DNA from: Chryseobacterium contaminans
Lineage (GTDB): Bacteria > Bacteroidota > Bacteroidia > Flavobacteriales > Weeksellaceae
NCBI RefSeq assembly: GCF_001684955.1
Contig: NZ_MAYF01000001.1
Coordinates: 84,991-148,990 of the forward strand
DNA length: 64,000 nt
Direction of reading: 5' to 3'
Position 1 is the first letter of the stretch. Each line of letters opens with the position of its first letter. The translations under genes were made by a program, and so were the position numbers. A model generated the notes under the pieces. The model was given only the letters and a program-made list of their open reading frames with translations. It had not been told where the DNA came from and did no database searches. This document shows positions 25,955 through 34,374 of the stretch, in pieces.

Positions 25955-26926
25955 ATGACAAGAGGATTCAAAAAAAAGATCCGCCAGAAGAACACTGAGA
26001 ACAGTGGCTTCGGAAGCAATGCCTCAGGAAGATTCATCAATAAAGATGGCCTGCCGAATGTAAAAAGAACGGGTGTGAATGTTTTCAACAGCCTGAGTTG
26101 GTATCATACCATGTTGAATCTGTCTTCGTTCCGTTTTATTTCGTATCTCGTTGTAGCCTATATCCTGATAAATCTTGTATTTGCAATGATCTATTATCTG
26201 ATTGGAGTAGAACATCTTACAGGAATTGATAAAAGTGATCCGCTGAATGAATTTATTGATGTATTCTTTTTCAGTTCTCAGACGTTTACTACAGTTGGAT
26301 ATGGAAGAATTGCTCCTGTGGGCTTTTTAGCTAGTTTGGTAGCTACTTTTGAAGCTTTTCTGGGATTGCTTACCTTTGCCATTGCAACAGGTCTTTTTTA
26401 TGGACGATTTTCAAGGCCGAGGGCTTATTTAAGATTTTCTGATATTGCGGTAATTGCTCCTTTTGAAGATAGTACGGCTTTAATGTTCAGATTAGCACCT
26501 TATAAGAACAATGCATTGACGGATGCTGATGTGATTGTTTCTACAGCGATTGAAGTGATTGAAAATGATGTTCCCAAAAGCAATTTTTACAGACTGGAAA
26601 CTCATTTAAGTAAGATCAATACTCTGGCGTTGAACTGGACGGTTGTTCATAAGATCAATGAAAGTTCACCATTCTACGGCTTCTCTGAGGATGATTTTAA
26701 AAGCACGGATATTGAAATTATTGTTCAGGTAAGGGCATTTGACGAAGTATTTTCCAATACTGTAGTGCAGAGATCTTCCTATGTAACAGGAGAAATTGTA
26801 TACGGAGCAAAATTTGTCCCGATGTATTATCCGGATAGAAAAAATCTTGCTACCATTTTAGATCTTGATAAGATCAATCAATATCAAAAAACAGATCTTC
26901 CTGTTCAGTCAGGAAATAAAGAATAA
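25955..26926 (+). CDS. Inward-rectifier-type K+ channel (KirBac)
   Basis: The 323-residue protein has two membrane helices (about 62-83 and 122-150) around the selectivity filter TTVGYGR (112-118). The Kir motif RFSRP follows (151-155), then a C-terminal beta-rich cytoplasmic domain (about 156-310). KirBac channels pass K+ with gating by lipids, pH or ligands. The N-terminus (about 1-45) is basic. The next gene starts at the base after the stop codon, so the channel and the Cys-cluster protein are probably made together. Confidence 0.93.
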   Translation: MTRGFKKKIRQKNTENSGFGSNASGRFINKDGLPNVKRTGVNVFNSLSWYHTMLNLSSFRFISYLVVAYILINLVFAMIYYLIGVEHLTGIDKSDPLNEFIDVFFFSSQTFTTVGYGRIAPVGFLASLVATFEAFLGLLTFAIATGLFYGRFSRPRAYLRFSDIAVIAPFEDSTALMFRLAPYKNNALTDADVIVSTAIEVIENDVPKSNFYRLETHLSKINTLALNWTVVHKINESSPFYGFSEDDFKSTDIEIIVQVRAFDEVFSNTVVQRSSYVTGEIVYGAKFVPMYYPDRKNLATILDLDKINQYQKTDLPVQSGNKE

Positions 26927-27415
26927 ATGAATTTAGATTTTTATAAAAAACAAGCTTTACAAAAGCAGAAAGAACATAAAAAATTTCTGGACGGATTAAA
27001 GAAAAAGCCGCCCAAAAACCTCGATTATATAGTGCAGGAGACCCATGATGAAGTTTTTGATGAGATAGACTGTTTACAGTGCGCTAATTGTTGTAAAACC
27101 ACTGGTCCGCTATATACTGAAAAGGATATCGAACGTATTGCGAAGCATCTACGAATGAAATCGGCTGATTTTGAAGCCAAATTTTTAAGAGTGGATGAAG
27201 ACAATGATAAAGTACTTCAGAATCTCCCTTGCTATTTTCTGAATAGTGATAATACCTGTTCTATCTACGAAGTAAGGCCAAAAGCCTGCAGAGAATATCC
27301 TCATACGGATCGTAAAAAGATTTACCAGATCAATAATCTGATGTTGAAAAATACGGTGATTTGTCCGGCTGCTTTTGAATTTGTAGAGAAAATGATGAAG
27401 AATATCGGAAAATAA
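26927..27415 (+). CDS. YkgJ-family cysteine cluster protein
   Basis: The 162-residue protein has the cysteine pattern of YkgJ-type proteins: CLQCANCCKTTGPLY (about 44-58), then CYFLNSDNTCSIYEVRPKAC (about 103-122) and EYPHTDRKK. The cluster of about eight Cys is thought to bind a metal or iron-sulfur centre. It is cytoplasmic, with a basic N-terminus. It is tightly coupled to the KirBac gene (stop 26926, start 26927) and followed by a terminator. A redox- or metal-sensing role for the channel is possible but unproved. Confidence 0.88.
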   Translation: MNLDFYKKQALQKQKEHKKFLDGLKKKPPKNLDYIVQETHDEVFDEIDCLQCANCCKTTGPLYTEKDIERIAKHLRMKSADFEAKFLRVDEDNDKVLQNLPCYFLNSDNTCSIYEVRPKACREYPHTDRKKIYQINNLMLKNTVICPAAFEFVEKMMKNIGK

Positions 27416-27498
27416 AGACTGAATAAAAACTAATAATAACTGTTAAAGCATTTATGATTAGTTTTAAAACCATAAAAGACTAAAAATAGTCATTCTTT

Positions 27499-27521
27499 GA
27501 GCCTTGAGAGGCTCTTTTTTT
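27499..27521 (+). terminator. Terminator of KirBac-YkgJ operon
   Basis: GAGCC (27499-27503) pairs with GGCTC (27510-27514), loop TTGAGA, followed by seven Ts. Confidence 0.75.
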
Positions 27522-27653
27522 ATGCTTGTGTGTTCTTTTTTATTTTTACAAATTCCTCTTAAAAAGTGATAAAGTCCGTTAAATAAGTTACTTACACATA
27601 ATTTTTATAAATGACACTCCGTTTAGTTTAAACAATCATTTAAATATTACATT

Positions 27654-27977
27654 ATGAAAAAGTTATTTTTAACGGCAGCGTTTACATTAGTCGGAGTAAT
27701 CGCAGTATCGGCTCAAACACAAACCCAAACTCAGAAGCCAGCTGAAAGCACCACTAATAACCAGACAACAACAACTCAAACACAGCCGCAGACATCAGAG
27801 ACCAAAACGGATTGGAATTCTACCACTACCACAACAAGTGGACAAAATACCACCGCAACGGAAGCATCAACAGCAACACCTGCTGGGGAAGCTACTGTGA
27901 GTACAGGAACTACGATGGAAGCCACTAAACCTGCAGAAGCAACAAAAGAGCAAAAGAAATCTAAAAAGAAAAAGTGA
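27654..27977 (+). CDS. Small secreted Thr/Gln-rich protein
   Basis: The 107-residue product has a signal peptide (MKKLFLTAAFTLVGVIAVSAQ). A low-complexity body of Thr, Gln, Ala, Ser and Glu follows, with runs such as QTQTQTQ and TTTTT, and a Lys-rich end (KKSKKKK). No fold or family is recognised; such proteins occur in Chryseobacterium relatives. It could be a disordered envelope or periplasmic filler, or a glycosylation target. The isolated gene has its own terminator. Confidence 0.65.
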   Translation: MKKLFLTAAFTLVGVIAVSAQTQTQTQKPAESTTNNQTTTTQTQPQTSETKTDWNSTTTTTSGQNTTATEASTATPAGEATVSTGTTMEATKPAEATKEQKKSKKKK

Positions 27978-28002
27978 TAGTACTTTAGCAAACACTAGTC
28001 TG

Positions 28003-28029
28003 AATCCTGAAATCTTGTATTTCAGGATT
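28003..28029 (+). terminator. Terminator of Thr-rich gene, overlaps the convergent stop codon
   Basis: An 11-bp stem (AATCCTGAAAT / ATTTCAGGATT, loop CTTGT) then a T-run. The right arm contains the complement of the DUF1801 stop codon (28022-28024). Confidence 0.85.
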
Positions 28030-28390
28030 TTTTTTGTTCAATTTCTTTGATTTTGAAAGACACAATCTTGTTAATCAGATCTAATGGAATATCTTCATCT
28101 ATTGGAAACTGTACAGCTCCTTTAGAAAATTTGTAATTCCTTTCTGCAAAATCTGTCTCAAAATTCTTAATTCCTTCAGCTCCGGGATAAAATCCGATAT
28201 GCTTTTTATAACCGGCAAAATAAACCAAAGGCTTGCATTTATATTTAAAAGCAGGCATCTGATAGCCGATATATTCTTCAAGATCCGGAATCTGGGAATG
28301 GAGGGCTTTTCTTAGTTCAAGAAGCTTTTCCTGAACATTGATAGGGAATAAAAGGATGTAATCATCAATATTTTTAAAGGTGGTTTTCAT
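28022..28390 (-). CDS. DUF1801 (YdhG-like) protein
   Basis: Start at ATG 28388-28390 (MKTTFKNIDDYILLFP) gives 122 residues. An earlier in-frame ATG at 28441 would put the start beyond the hairpin at 28409-28432 and add an unrelated stretch. The body shows the DUF1801 pattern: EYIGYQMPAFKYKCKPLVYF and AGYKKHIGFYPGAEGI. Members include the Bacillus YdhG/Fra-type iron chaperone-like proteins, cytoplasmic and of uncertain function. It is the next gene downstream of gdhA, separated by two hairpins. Confidence 0.85.
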   Translation of the reverse strand: MKTTFKNIDDYILLFPINVQEKLLELRKALHSQIPDLEEYIGYQMPAFKYKCKPLVYFAGYKKHIGFYPGAEGIKNFETDFAERNYKFSKGAVQFPIDEDIPLDLINKIVSFKIKEIEQKKS

Positions 28391-28408
28391 ACTTATAAAA
28401 ATAAAAAA

Positions 28409-28432
28409 AGTGCTGCATATAGCAGCACTTTC
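28409..28432 (-). terminator. Second hairpin downstream of gdhA
   Basis: The perfect pair AAGTGCTGC / GCAGCACTT around 28410-28432 has a T-run on the minus strand. It sits just before the DUF1801 start, so it is either a back-up gdhA terminator or a leader structure for DUF1801. Confidence 0.7.
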
Positions 28433-28483
28433 TCCTTTCACTTTTTACTTTTTTCCCATTATCCCGGGAACAGGCTATATCAA

Positions 28484-28512
28484 AAAAGGTCGGGAGTTTT
28501 TCCCAACCTTTA
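28484..28512 (-). terminator. Terminator of gdhA
   Basis: AAGGT/ACCTT and GGGA/TCCC pair with one mismatch around GTTTT, directly past the gdhA stop, with Ts following on the minus strand. Confidence 0.75.
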
Positions 28513-28519
28513 TTATTTT

Positions 28520-29878
28520 TTATACCACTCCTTGAGCTAACATTGCTTCTGCTACTTTTACGAAGCCCGCAATATTTGCACCTTTTACGTAGTTTACATA
28601 CCCATCTTCGTCTTTTCCATAATCTCTACAAGCCTTGTGGATACCGATCATGATTTCCTTTAATCTTGCATCAACTTCTTCAGAAGTCCAGTTAAGACGG
28701 ATAGAGTTCTGAGTCATTTCTAATCCTGAAGTAGCAACACCTCCAGCATTGGAAGCTTTACCAGGAGAGAATAATACTTTATTGTCTAAGAAATAGTTGA
28801 TAGCGTCTAGTGTAGAAGGCATGTTAGCCGCTTCTGTTACACAAACACATCCGTTTTCAACTAATTTTCTTGCATCGTCTAGATCTAATTCGTTTTGAGT
28901 AGCTGAAGGGAATGCTACGTCACACTTCACTTCCCAAGGACGTTTTCCAGCATGGAATTCAGCAGATGGATATTTTTTAGCATAGTCTTCAGCTCTGTTG
29001 TTCCCTGAAGATCTAAGTTCTAATAAATAATCGATCTTTTCTCCACTAATACCATCTTTATCATAGATATATCCGTCAGGACCAGAGATTGTTACTACTT
29101 TAGCACCAAGTTCTGTAGCTTTTTTGATAACTCCCCAGGCTACGTTTCCGAAACCTGATACTGTTACCGTTTTTCCTTGGAAATCCTGTCCGATTGTTTT
29201 AAGCATCTGCTCAGCGAAGTATACTACTCCGTATCCTGTAGCTTCAGGACGGATTAATGAACCTCCGTAAGCAAGTCCTTTCCCTGTAAGAACTCCCGTA
29301 AATTCGTTTCTGATTTTCTTGTATTGTCCGAATAGGTAACCAATTTCTCTTGCTCCTACACCGATATCTCCTGCAGGTACGTCTGTTTCAGGACCGATGT
29401 GTTTACATAATTCTGTCATGAAAGCCTGGCAGAAACGCATTACTTCCATATCAGATTTACCTTGTGGATCGAAATCTGAACCTCCTTTACCACCACCCAT
29501 TGGAAGAGTAGTTAAAGAGTTTTTAAACACTTGCTCAAAAGCTAAGAACTTAAGAACTGATAAGTTTACAGTAGGGTGGAAACGGATTCCTCCTTTGTAT
29601 GGTCCAATAGCAGAGTTCATTTGGATTCTGAAACCTCTGTTAACCTGAATTTCTCCTTTATCGTCAACCCATGGAACTCTGAAGATAATAATTCTTTCAG
29701 CTTCAGCCATTCTTTCAAGCAGCTTCATTCCGTTATATTCTTTTCTCGTAGCAATGAATGGAATTACTGTTACGGCAACTTCTTTTACAGCCTGTAAGAA
29801 TTCCGGTTCGTTAGGATTTTTTGCTTCAATTTTTGCAATAAACTCTTGGATTTTCTGGTCAATATTATATTGTTCCAT
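28520..29878 (-). CDS. gdhA: Glutamate dehydrogenase
   Basis: The 452-residue protein matches the hexameric glutamate dehydrogenases of about 450 residues that interconvert 2-oxoglutarate plus ammonium and glutamate. The catalytic region is LPMGGGKGGSDFDPQGKSDM, where the first Lys and the Asp are key residues. The coenzyme domain has GFGNVAWG, with Ala/Trp where Rossmann folds have a glycine. NADP use is likely from size and class but is not proved by sequence alone. It stands alone with its own promoter and terminator and links carbon and nitrogen metabolism. Confidence 0.95.
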   Translation of the reverse strand: MEQYNIDQKIQEFIAKIEAKNPNEPEFLQAVKEVAVTVIPFIATRKEYNGMKLLERMAEAERIIIFRVPWVDDKGEIQVNRGFRIQMNSAIGPYKGGIRFHPTVNLSVLKFLAFEQVFKNSLTTLPMGGGKGGSDFDPQGKSDMEVMRFCQAFMTELCKHIGPETDVPAGDIGVGAREIGYLFGQYKKIRNEFTGVLTGKGLAYGGSLIRPEATGYGVVYFAEQMLKTIGQDFQGKTVTVSGFGNVAWGVIKKATELGAKVVTISGPDGYIYDKDGISGEKIDYLLELRSSGNNRAEDYAKKYPSAEFHAGKRPWEVKCDVAFPSATQNELDLDDARKLVENGCVCVTEAANMPSTLDAINYFLDNKVLFSPGKASNAGGVATSGLEMTQNSIRLNWTSEEVDARLKEIMIGIHKACRDYGKDEDGYVNYVKGANIAGFVKVAEAMLAQGVV

Positions 29879-29904
29879 ATATTAAGGTTGAATATTATTG
29901 TCAA

Positions 29905-29935
29905 CAAATTTAATTTTTTTTTCAAGATTCACAAC
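29905..29935 (-). promoter_or_regulatory. Promoter of gdhA
   Basis: On the minus strand GTTG (29935-29932), 19-base spacer, then TAAATTTG (29912-29905), 26 bases before the start codon; a good Bacteroidetes-type promoter. Confidence 0.6.
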
Positions 29936-30068
29936 ACTCTATTTTAACATTGTTAAAAATTAAATAATAATGTTTTGAAATATTATTAAATTGATAATTT
30001 GTGATTAAAATTTGTTAAAAATTAAATGTTATGTATGAAATAATGCAGTATTAAGAAATCGTTAATTC

Positions 30069-31178
30069 TCAATTTGCGATAAATTGTCTCCCGGAAAATG
30101 ATTTTACTTTCCCTAAAAGCTCCAATTCTAAAATAATCGGTAAAATTTTGTGAGAGGGAAGGTCAGTTTCCTGTGCAAGATCATCCAGAGAAATCTGTGG
30201 GCTCTGTTTGATGAATTGATAAATAGTTTCCTGAATTTCAGTTAATTGTATCGTTGTTTCGCTGTAAGGGAAAAGCTCTGCAATTTTTTCTTTTGGATTA
30301 TTGAAGCCAAGCATGCTTACCAGATCTTTGATGGTAGAAATCGCTGTTGCTTTGTTATGCAGAATCAATTGATTACAACCTTGGCTATGAACATCAGTAA
30401 TTTTTCCCGGAAGCGCAAAAACATCTCTGTTATAATCATTGGCGAAGGCAGCCGTGCTTACAGAACCACCTCCAAACCCTGTTTCCACAACAATGGTTGC
30501 AGGAGAAAGTCCGGCAACAATCCTATTTCTCTGAATAAAATTTTCACGGTCCGGTTTTCTTGCTGAATTGAATTCGGTTAACAAGACACCTCCTTCCTGA
30601 AGAATTTTCTCTGATAGTTTCCTGTTTTTAGCAGGGTATAAGAATTCAAAACCATGAGCAAGAACTGCAATAGTAGGTTTCTTATTCAGGATAGATTGCT
30701 CATGAACTTCTTTATCAACTCCTAAGGCAAGGCCGCTTACAGAAACATATTGGCAAGATTGTGTGGCTTCAAAAAAGTCTCCGATAAACTGTTTTCCATA
30801 AGGAGTTATATTGCGGGTTCCCACAATACTTATTTTTTGATGGGATTCATCAATGCTCCCTTTTTGATAGAGGATTGCAGGAGCATCAATGCATTCATTA
30901 AGAAGAGAGGGTATTTCCCCAAGATGTCTTAATTTGATTTGGATACTGTTCTTCTCACAAAACGAAAGTTCTTTTTCTGCAAACTTCAGATGGCTTTCAT
31001 TCCCAATATCAGCAACTGTTTTTGGGCCAATTCCTTCCAGCTTTTTATATTCTCTCTTTGCTTTTTTCCATGCATTTTCTGCACTTCCAAATGTTCTTAC
31101 AAGTTTATGGAAATTGATGTCACCAATCTGGCTGCTTTCGCGTAAAGCAATAGCATATAAATATTCTTCGGAAATCAT
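30069..31178 (-). CDS. dprA: DNA-processing protein DprA
   Basis: The 369-residue protein has the DprA/Smf Rossmann core: VGTRNITPYGKQF (about 115-127), VSGLALGVDKEVH (about 143-155), and the ENFIQRNRIVAGLSPATIVVE strand (about 210-230). A C-terminal winged helix follows (about 305-369), plus an N-terminal helix-hairpin-helix-like region (YKKLEGIGPKTVADIG). DprA loads RecA on incoming single-stranded DNA in natural transformation. It is followed upstream by the rhomboid gene 34 bases away, probably one transcript. Confidence 0.95.
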   Translation of the reverse strand: MISEEYLYAIALRESSQIGDINFHKLVRTFGSAENAWKKAKREYKKLEGIGPKTVADIGNESHLKFAEKELSFCEKNSIQIKLRHLGEIPSLLNECIDAPAILYQKGSIDESHQKISIVGTRNITPYGKQFIGDFFEATQSCQYVSVSGLALGVDKEVHEQSILNKKPTIAVLAHGFEFLYPAKNRKLSEKILQEGGVLLTEFNSARKPDRENFIQRNRIVAGLSPATIVVETGFGGGSVSTAAFANDYNRDVFALPGKITDVHSQGCNQLILHNKATAISTIKDLVSMLGFNNPKEKIAELFPYSETTIQLTEIQETIYQFIKQSPQISLDDLAQETDLPSHKILPIILELELLGKVKSFSGRQFIAN

Positions 31179-31211
31179 GTGTGTTTTTTATCAAATGTAA
31201 TGAATTAAGTT

Positions 31212-31979
31212 TTATTTTCTTCTTAATTCATCCAAACGATCCCAAATATCATCTCTTTTTTTGTAAGGAAGTTCCATAAAGTCTTCCGGATGGTTTTCTT
31301 TATATTCCTGCCATAATTTATCATCCTTTTCACTATAGTAATTGGGATACTCCCAAATGAATTTTTTCTTTTTCTCACCTATATTTTTAAAAGCAAAAGC
31401 AATAATACTCCCTACAATAGCACCGGAAAGGTGTGCCTGCCAAGATATTTTGCTGGGTTCCTGCATATTGTAGAATAGCTCTTCAGGAAGCATACCCCAC
31501 ACTAAACTTCCGTAATATAAAACAACAAGCAAAGAAATGGTCAGAAGCTTCATATTCCATTTGAAAACACCACTGAAAAAGAGGAAAAAGGCCAGTACAT
31601 ATACTACACCGCTGGCTCCAATGGTACAGGTGTACATATACTCTCCGGTCATAATATCTATAGGAGGAAGAAGCCATACCAAAAGTCCCGTGGCTATCCA
31701 TCCGATAAAGAAAACCTTGTTGGCCACTAAGGGATAGAATTGATACAACAGAAACATGAGTGCGGCTATAGGAATAGAGTTGCCTATAATATGATCTATA
31801 TTTCCATGTAAAAGAGGAGACGTAAGGATTCCCAAAAGTCCTTCCGGAACAAGAGGAATAATGGCTCCGAAGCAACTTCCAAAAAAGCCATGCATTTGTA
31901 AAAAATATCCGAACCACATTGCAGACAGCATCAGCAAAGGGTATATAATCGCTCTTTTGGAAATTACATTTTTAAACAT
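31212..31979 (-). CDS. Rhomboid-family intramembrane serine protease
   Basis: The 255-residue membrane protein has six or so membrane segments and the rhomboid residues: Asn in GNIDHIIGNSIP, the catalytic Ser in TIGASGVVYV (GxSG), and the catalytic His in QAHLSGAIVG. It cuts substrates within the membrane. The C-terminal cytoplasmic tail (about 205-255) is highly charged (EKDDKLWQEYKENHPEDF), which is longer than in minimal rhomboids. Substrate unknown. It lies upstream of dprA on the same strand, 34 bases away. Confidence 0.9.
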   Translation of the reverse strand: MFKNVISKRAIIYPLLMLSAMWFGYFLQMHGFFGSCFGAIIPLVPEGLLGILTSPLLHGNIDHIIGNSIPIAALMFLLYQFYPLVANKVFFIGWIATGLLVWLLPPIDIMTGEYMYTCTIGASGVVYVLAFFLFFSGVFKWNMKLLTISLLVVLYYGSLVWGMLPEELFYNMQEPSKISWQAHLSGAIVGSIIAFAFKNIGEKKKKFIWEYPNYYSEKDDKLWQEYKENHPEDFMELPYKKRDDIWDRLDELRRK

Positions 31980-32200
31980 GGAGATTGTACGTCAAATCAA
32001 AAGCCAATAGTAAATTTCGGAAAATTTGTCGACGAAACAGTTTTTACCCGCTTGATTTTAAGACAAAAGGTATCAAATTTGATTTTTAAGCCAATTATTT
32101 TGGCATTGATTGTATTGAAGTGTTTTGTTGTCAGTAGGTTGAAAACAGAAAAAGTACATTGTTTATCGGGAAATTTTACCTCTGAAAAAAATTATATTAA

Positions 32201-32208
32201 TATTTTTG
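32201..32208 (+). promoter_or_regulatory. Minus-7 box of first DUF3078 gene
   Basis: TATTTTTG fits TAnnTTTG, 21 bases before the start. Confidence 0.4.
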
Positions 32209-32229
32209 CATTGAAAATTATTTAGAGTA

Positions 32230-33156
32230 ATGAAGAAGTTTTTATTGATTCTTTCCATATTCATGGGGATTTATGCAAGTGCACAAGAAGAATTAAAAAA
32301 AGATTCCGTAGTGGTAGACACAGTAAAATACTGGTCGGTGTTAGGAAAAAACACTTTAATGATTAACCAGGCTGCCTTTTCAAATTGGGTAGGAGGTGGA
32401 GCCAATAACGTAGGGTGGCTTGCCGGTATCAATTATAATATTACCTATGAAAAAGACAATGACCTTTGGGAAAATATTATTATTCTTGGATATGGGCAGA
32501 ATGATACCAAAGGATTGGGAATAAGAAAGACCCAGGATGTTATCAATGTTTCTACCAATTACGGGCGAAAGTTTTCCAAAAGCTGGTATTTCTCTTTAGG
32601 AGCTGGTTTGCAGTCCCAGTTTGCTCCGGGATACGAGGATGGTAATAATCCGGAAGCGAAAAAAATCTCAAACTTTATGGCTCCAGGCTATCTGAACGTA
32701 GGTATGGGTATCACATACAGGCCGAATGATGACTTAACCGTAACTTTACGTCCTACCAATGCCAGATGGACTTTTGTGTTGGATAAAGAACTTCAGCTTG
32801 CCGGAAATTATGGTTTAAAAACTGATGGAGCAACTTCATTGCTACAATTTGGTTTCCTGGGAACGGCCGTTTATAAGCTTAAGATTATGGAAGATATTCA
32901 CTTAACCAATACAGCCTCTGTCTTTTCAAATTATCTGGATCGTCCTGACCGATTGGTGCTTGCTTATGGAGCGCTTCTGAATCTGAAAGTCAATAAATAT
33001 ATCTCATCAAATATCTCATTGGATTTACTGTACGATCACAATCAGATTGAAAAAACACAGCTAAAACAAACATTGGGAATTGGTTTTGCCTATACCCTTG
33101 ATAATGGAGTCAAACGTTCGGACCGTAAAGATAGTCAGTGGTGGATCAAAAAATAA
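32230..33156 (+). CDS. DUF3078 outer-membrane-like protein, copy 1
   Basis: The 308-residue protein has a signal peptide (ending YASAQ) and the DUF3078 core: FSNWVGGGANNVGWLAGINY, then YGQNDTKGLGIRKTQDVINV and a beta-rich body with alternating strands. Such proteins are probably small beta-barrels or periplasmic beta-sheet proteins of Bacteroidetes; no activity is known. It is followed by a close paralogue (33382-34305) of 307 residues with the same order of motifs. A terminator separates the two, so they are expressed separately. Confidence 0.85.
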   Translation: MKKFLLILSIFMGIYASAQEELKKDSVVVDTVKYWSVLGKNTLMINQAAFSNWVGGGANNVGWLAGINYNITYEKDNDLWENIIILGYGQNDTKGLGIRKTQDVINVSTNYGRKFSKSWYFSLGAGLQSQFAPGYEDGNNPEAKKISNFMAPGYLNVGMGITYRPNDDLTVTLRPTNARWTFVLDKELQLAGNYGLKTDGATSLLQFGFLGTAVYKLKIMEDIHLTNTASVFSNYLDRPDRLVLAYGALLNLKVNKYISSNISLDLLYDHNQIEKTQLKQTLGIGFAYTLDNGVKRSDRKDSQWWIKK

Positions 33157-33182
33157 ATCAGTAATATTATTTCAATAATAAA

Positions 33183-33207
33183 GCACTTCATTTTGAGGTG
33201 TTTTTTT
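33183..33207 (+). terminator. Terminator of DUF3078 copy 1
   Basis: CACTTC pairs with GAGGTG (one G-T pair) around ATTTT, followed by eight Ts. Confidence 0.7.
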
Positions 33208-33336
33208 ATTTTGAAACTTTTGTATTTAAGTTGTTTTAAGTTCGCTAAGTTGATGATCTATATTTAAATAATTTATTTCCAGTGTTTTGTAGGAGTGAAA
33301 ACATGTTGAATCAATTCATTTTAAGGTGAGTTTTAT

Positions 33337-33365
33337 CTTGGCGTAAATTATTATTTATACATTTG
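33337..33365 (+). promoter_or_regulatory. Promoter of DUF3078 copy 2
   Basis: CTTG at 33337-33340, 17-base spacer, TACATTTG at 33358-33365 (fits TAnnTTTG), 16 bases before the start. Confidence 0.5.
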
Positions 33366-33381
33366 TAGGAAATCGTTAATT

Positions 33382-34305
33382 ATGAAAAAAGTTTTATTGA
33401 TCGCTTCTGTTTCTTTTGCGGCTATGGCTATGGCGCAGGAAACAAAAACTGATGCTCCTGCAACAGACACCGTTAAAGCCTGGTCTATCCAGGGACAAAA
33501 TACTTTAATGCTTAACCAGGCCGCCTTTTCAAACTGGGTAGGTGGTGGAGCCAACAACGTAGGATGGCTTGCTGGTGTTAATTACAACCTTACTTATGAG
33601 AAAGGTAAAGATCTTTGGGAAAATATTATTATTCTTGGTTACGGGCAGAACAACACGCAGGGTACGGGAGTAAGAAAAACCCAGGATGTTATCAATCTTT
33701 CTACAAACTATGGTAGAGAATTCGCTAAAAACTGGTATTTCTCTGCTGGTGCTGGACTTCAGACTCAATTTGCTCCGGGATACGAGGATGGTAATAATCC
33801 GGATGCTAAGAAAATTTCAAACTTTATGGCTCCGGGATATCTGAATCTGGGTGCAGGGGTTACTTATCGTCCAAATGATAATTTTACTGTTACCCTACGT
33901 CCGGCGAATGCCAGATGGACTTTTGTGTTGGATAAAGATCTTCAAAAAGCAGGAACTTACGGACTTAAAAATGATGGGGATTCTTCTCTTTTCCAGTTCG
34001 GTTTCCTGGGAACTGCGATGTACAAGCTGAAAATTATGGAGAACATTACTTTGCTTAATACGGCTTCTGTATTCTCAAACTATCTGGATCATCCGGAAAG
34101 ATTAGTTCTTGGATATAGCGGGGTTTTAAGTATGAAAATCAATAAATATATTTCCACGAATGTAACTTTAGATTTGTTATACGATCACAACCAGATATGG
34201 AAAACGCAGTTGAAACAAACTCTGGGAGTTGGTTTAGCATATAATTTTGATAACGGAAAGAAACGTTCAGAAAATAAAGACAATCAAAGCTGGCTGAAAA
34301 AATAA
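33382..34305 (+). CDS. DUF3078 outer-membrane-like protein, copy 2
   Basis: The 307-residue protein has a signal peptide (ending AMAMAQ). It repeats the sequence of copy 1 with few changes, for example AAFSNWVGGGANNVGWLAGV and APGYEDGNNPDAKKISNFMA. The main differences are after the signal peptide and in scattered surface residues. Its promoter is better than that of copy 1, and it has its own terminator, so the copies may be used under different conditions. Exported; function unknown. Confidence 0.85.
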   Translation: MKKVLLIASVSFAAMAMAQETKTDAPATDTVKAWSIQGQNTLMLNQAAFSNWVGGGANNVGWLAGVNYNLTYEKGKDLWENIIILGYGQNNTQGTGVRKTQDVINLSTNYGREFAKNWYFSAGAGLQTQFAPGYEDGNNPDAKKISNFMAPGYLNLGAGVTYRPNDNFTVTLRPANARWTFVLDKDLQKAGTYGLKNDGDSSLFQFGFLGTAMYKLKIMENITLLNTASVFSNYLDHPERLVLGYSGVLSMKINKYISTNVTLDLLYDHNQIWKTQLKQTLGVGLAYNFDNGKKRSENKDNQSWLKK

Positions 34306-34325
34306 TTTCAAGCTATAAAACAATA

Positions 34326-34353
34326 AAAAAGCACTTCTTTTGAAGTGCTTTTT
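34326..34353. terminator. Bidirectional terminator
   Basis: A perfect 12-bp stem (AAAAAGCACTTC / GAAGTGCTTTTT, loop TTTT) between the convergent DUF3078 and sufD genes. Confidence 0.9.
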
Positions 34354-34374
34354 TATGTATCAATATATTAACGA

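Noticed and set aside
31483..31917. A 144-residue frame inside the rhomboid gene on the same strand
   Set aside because: It is a frame shadow; the rhomboid frame has all catalytic residues.
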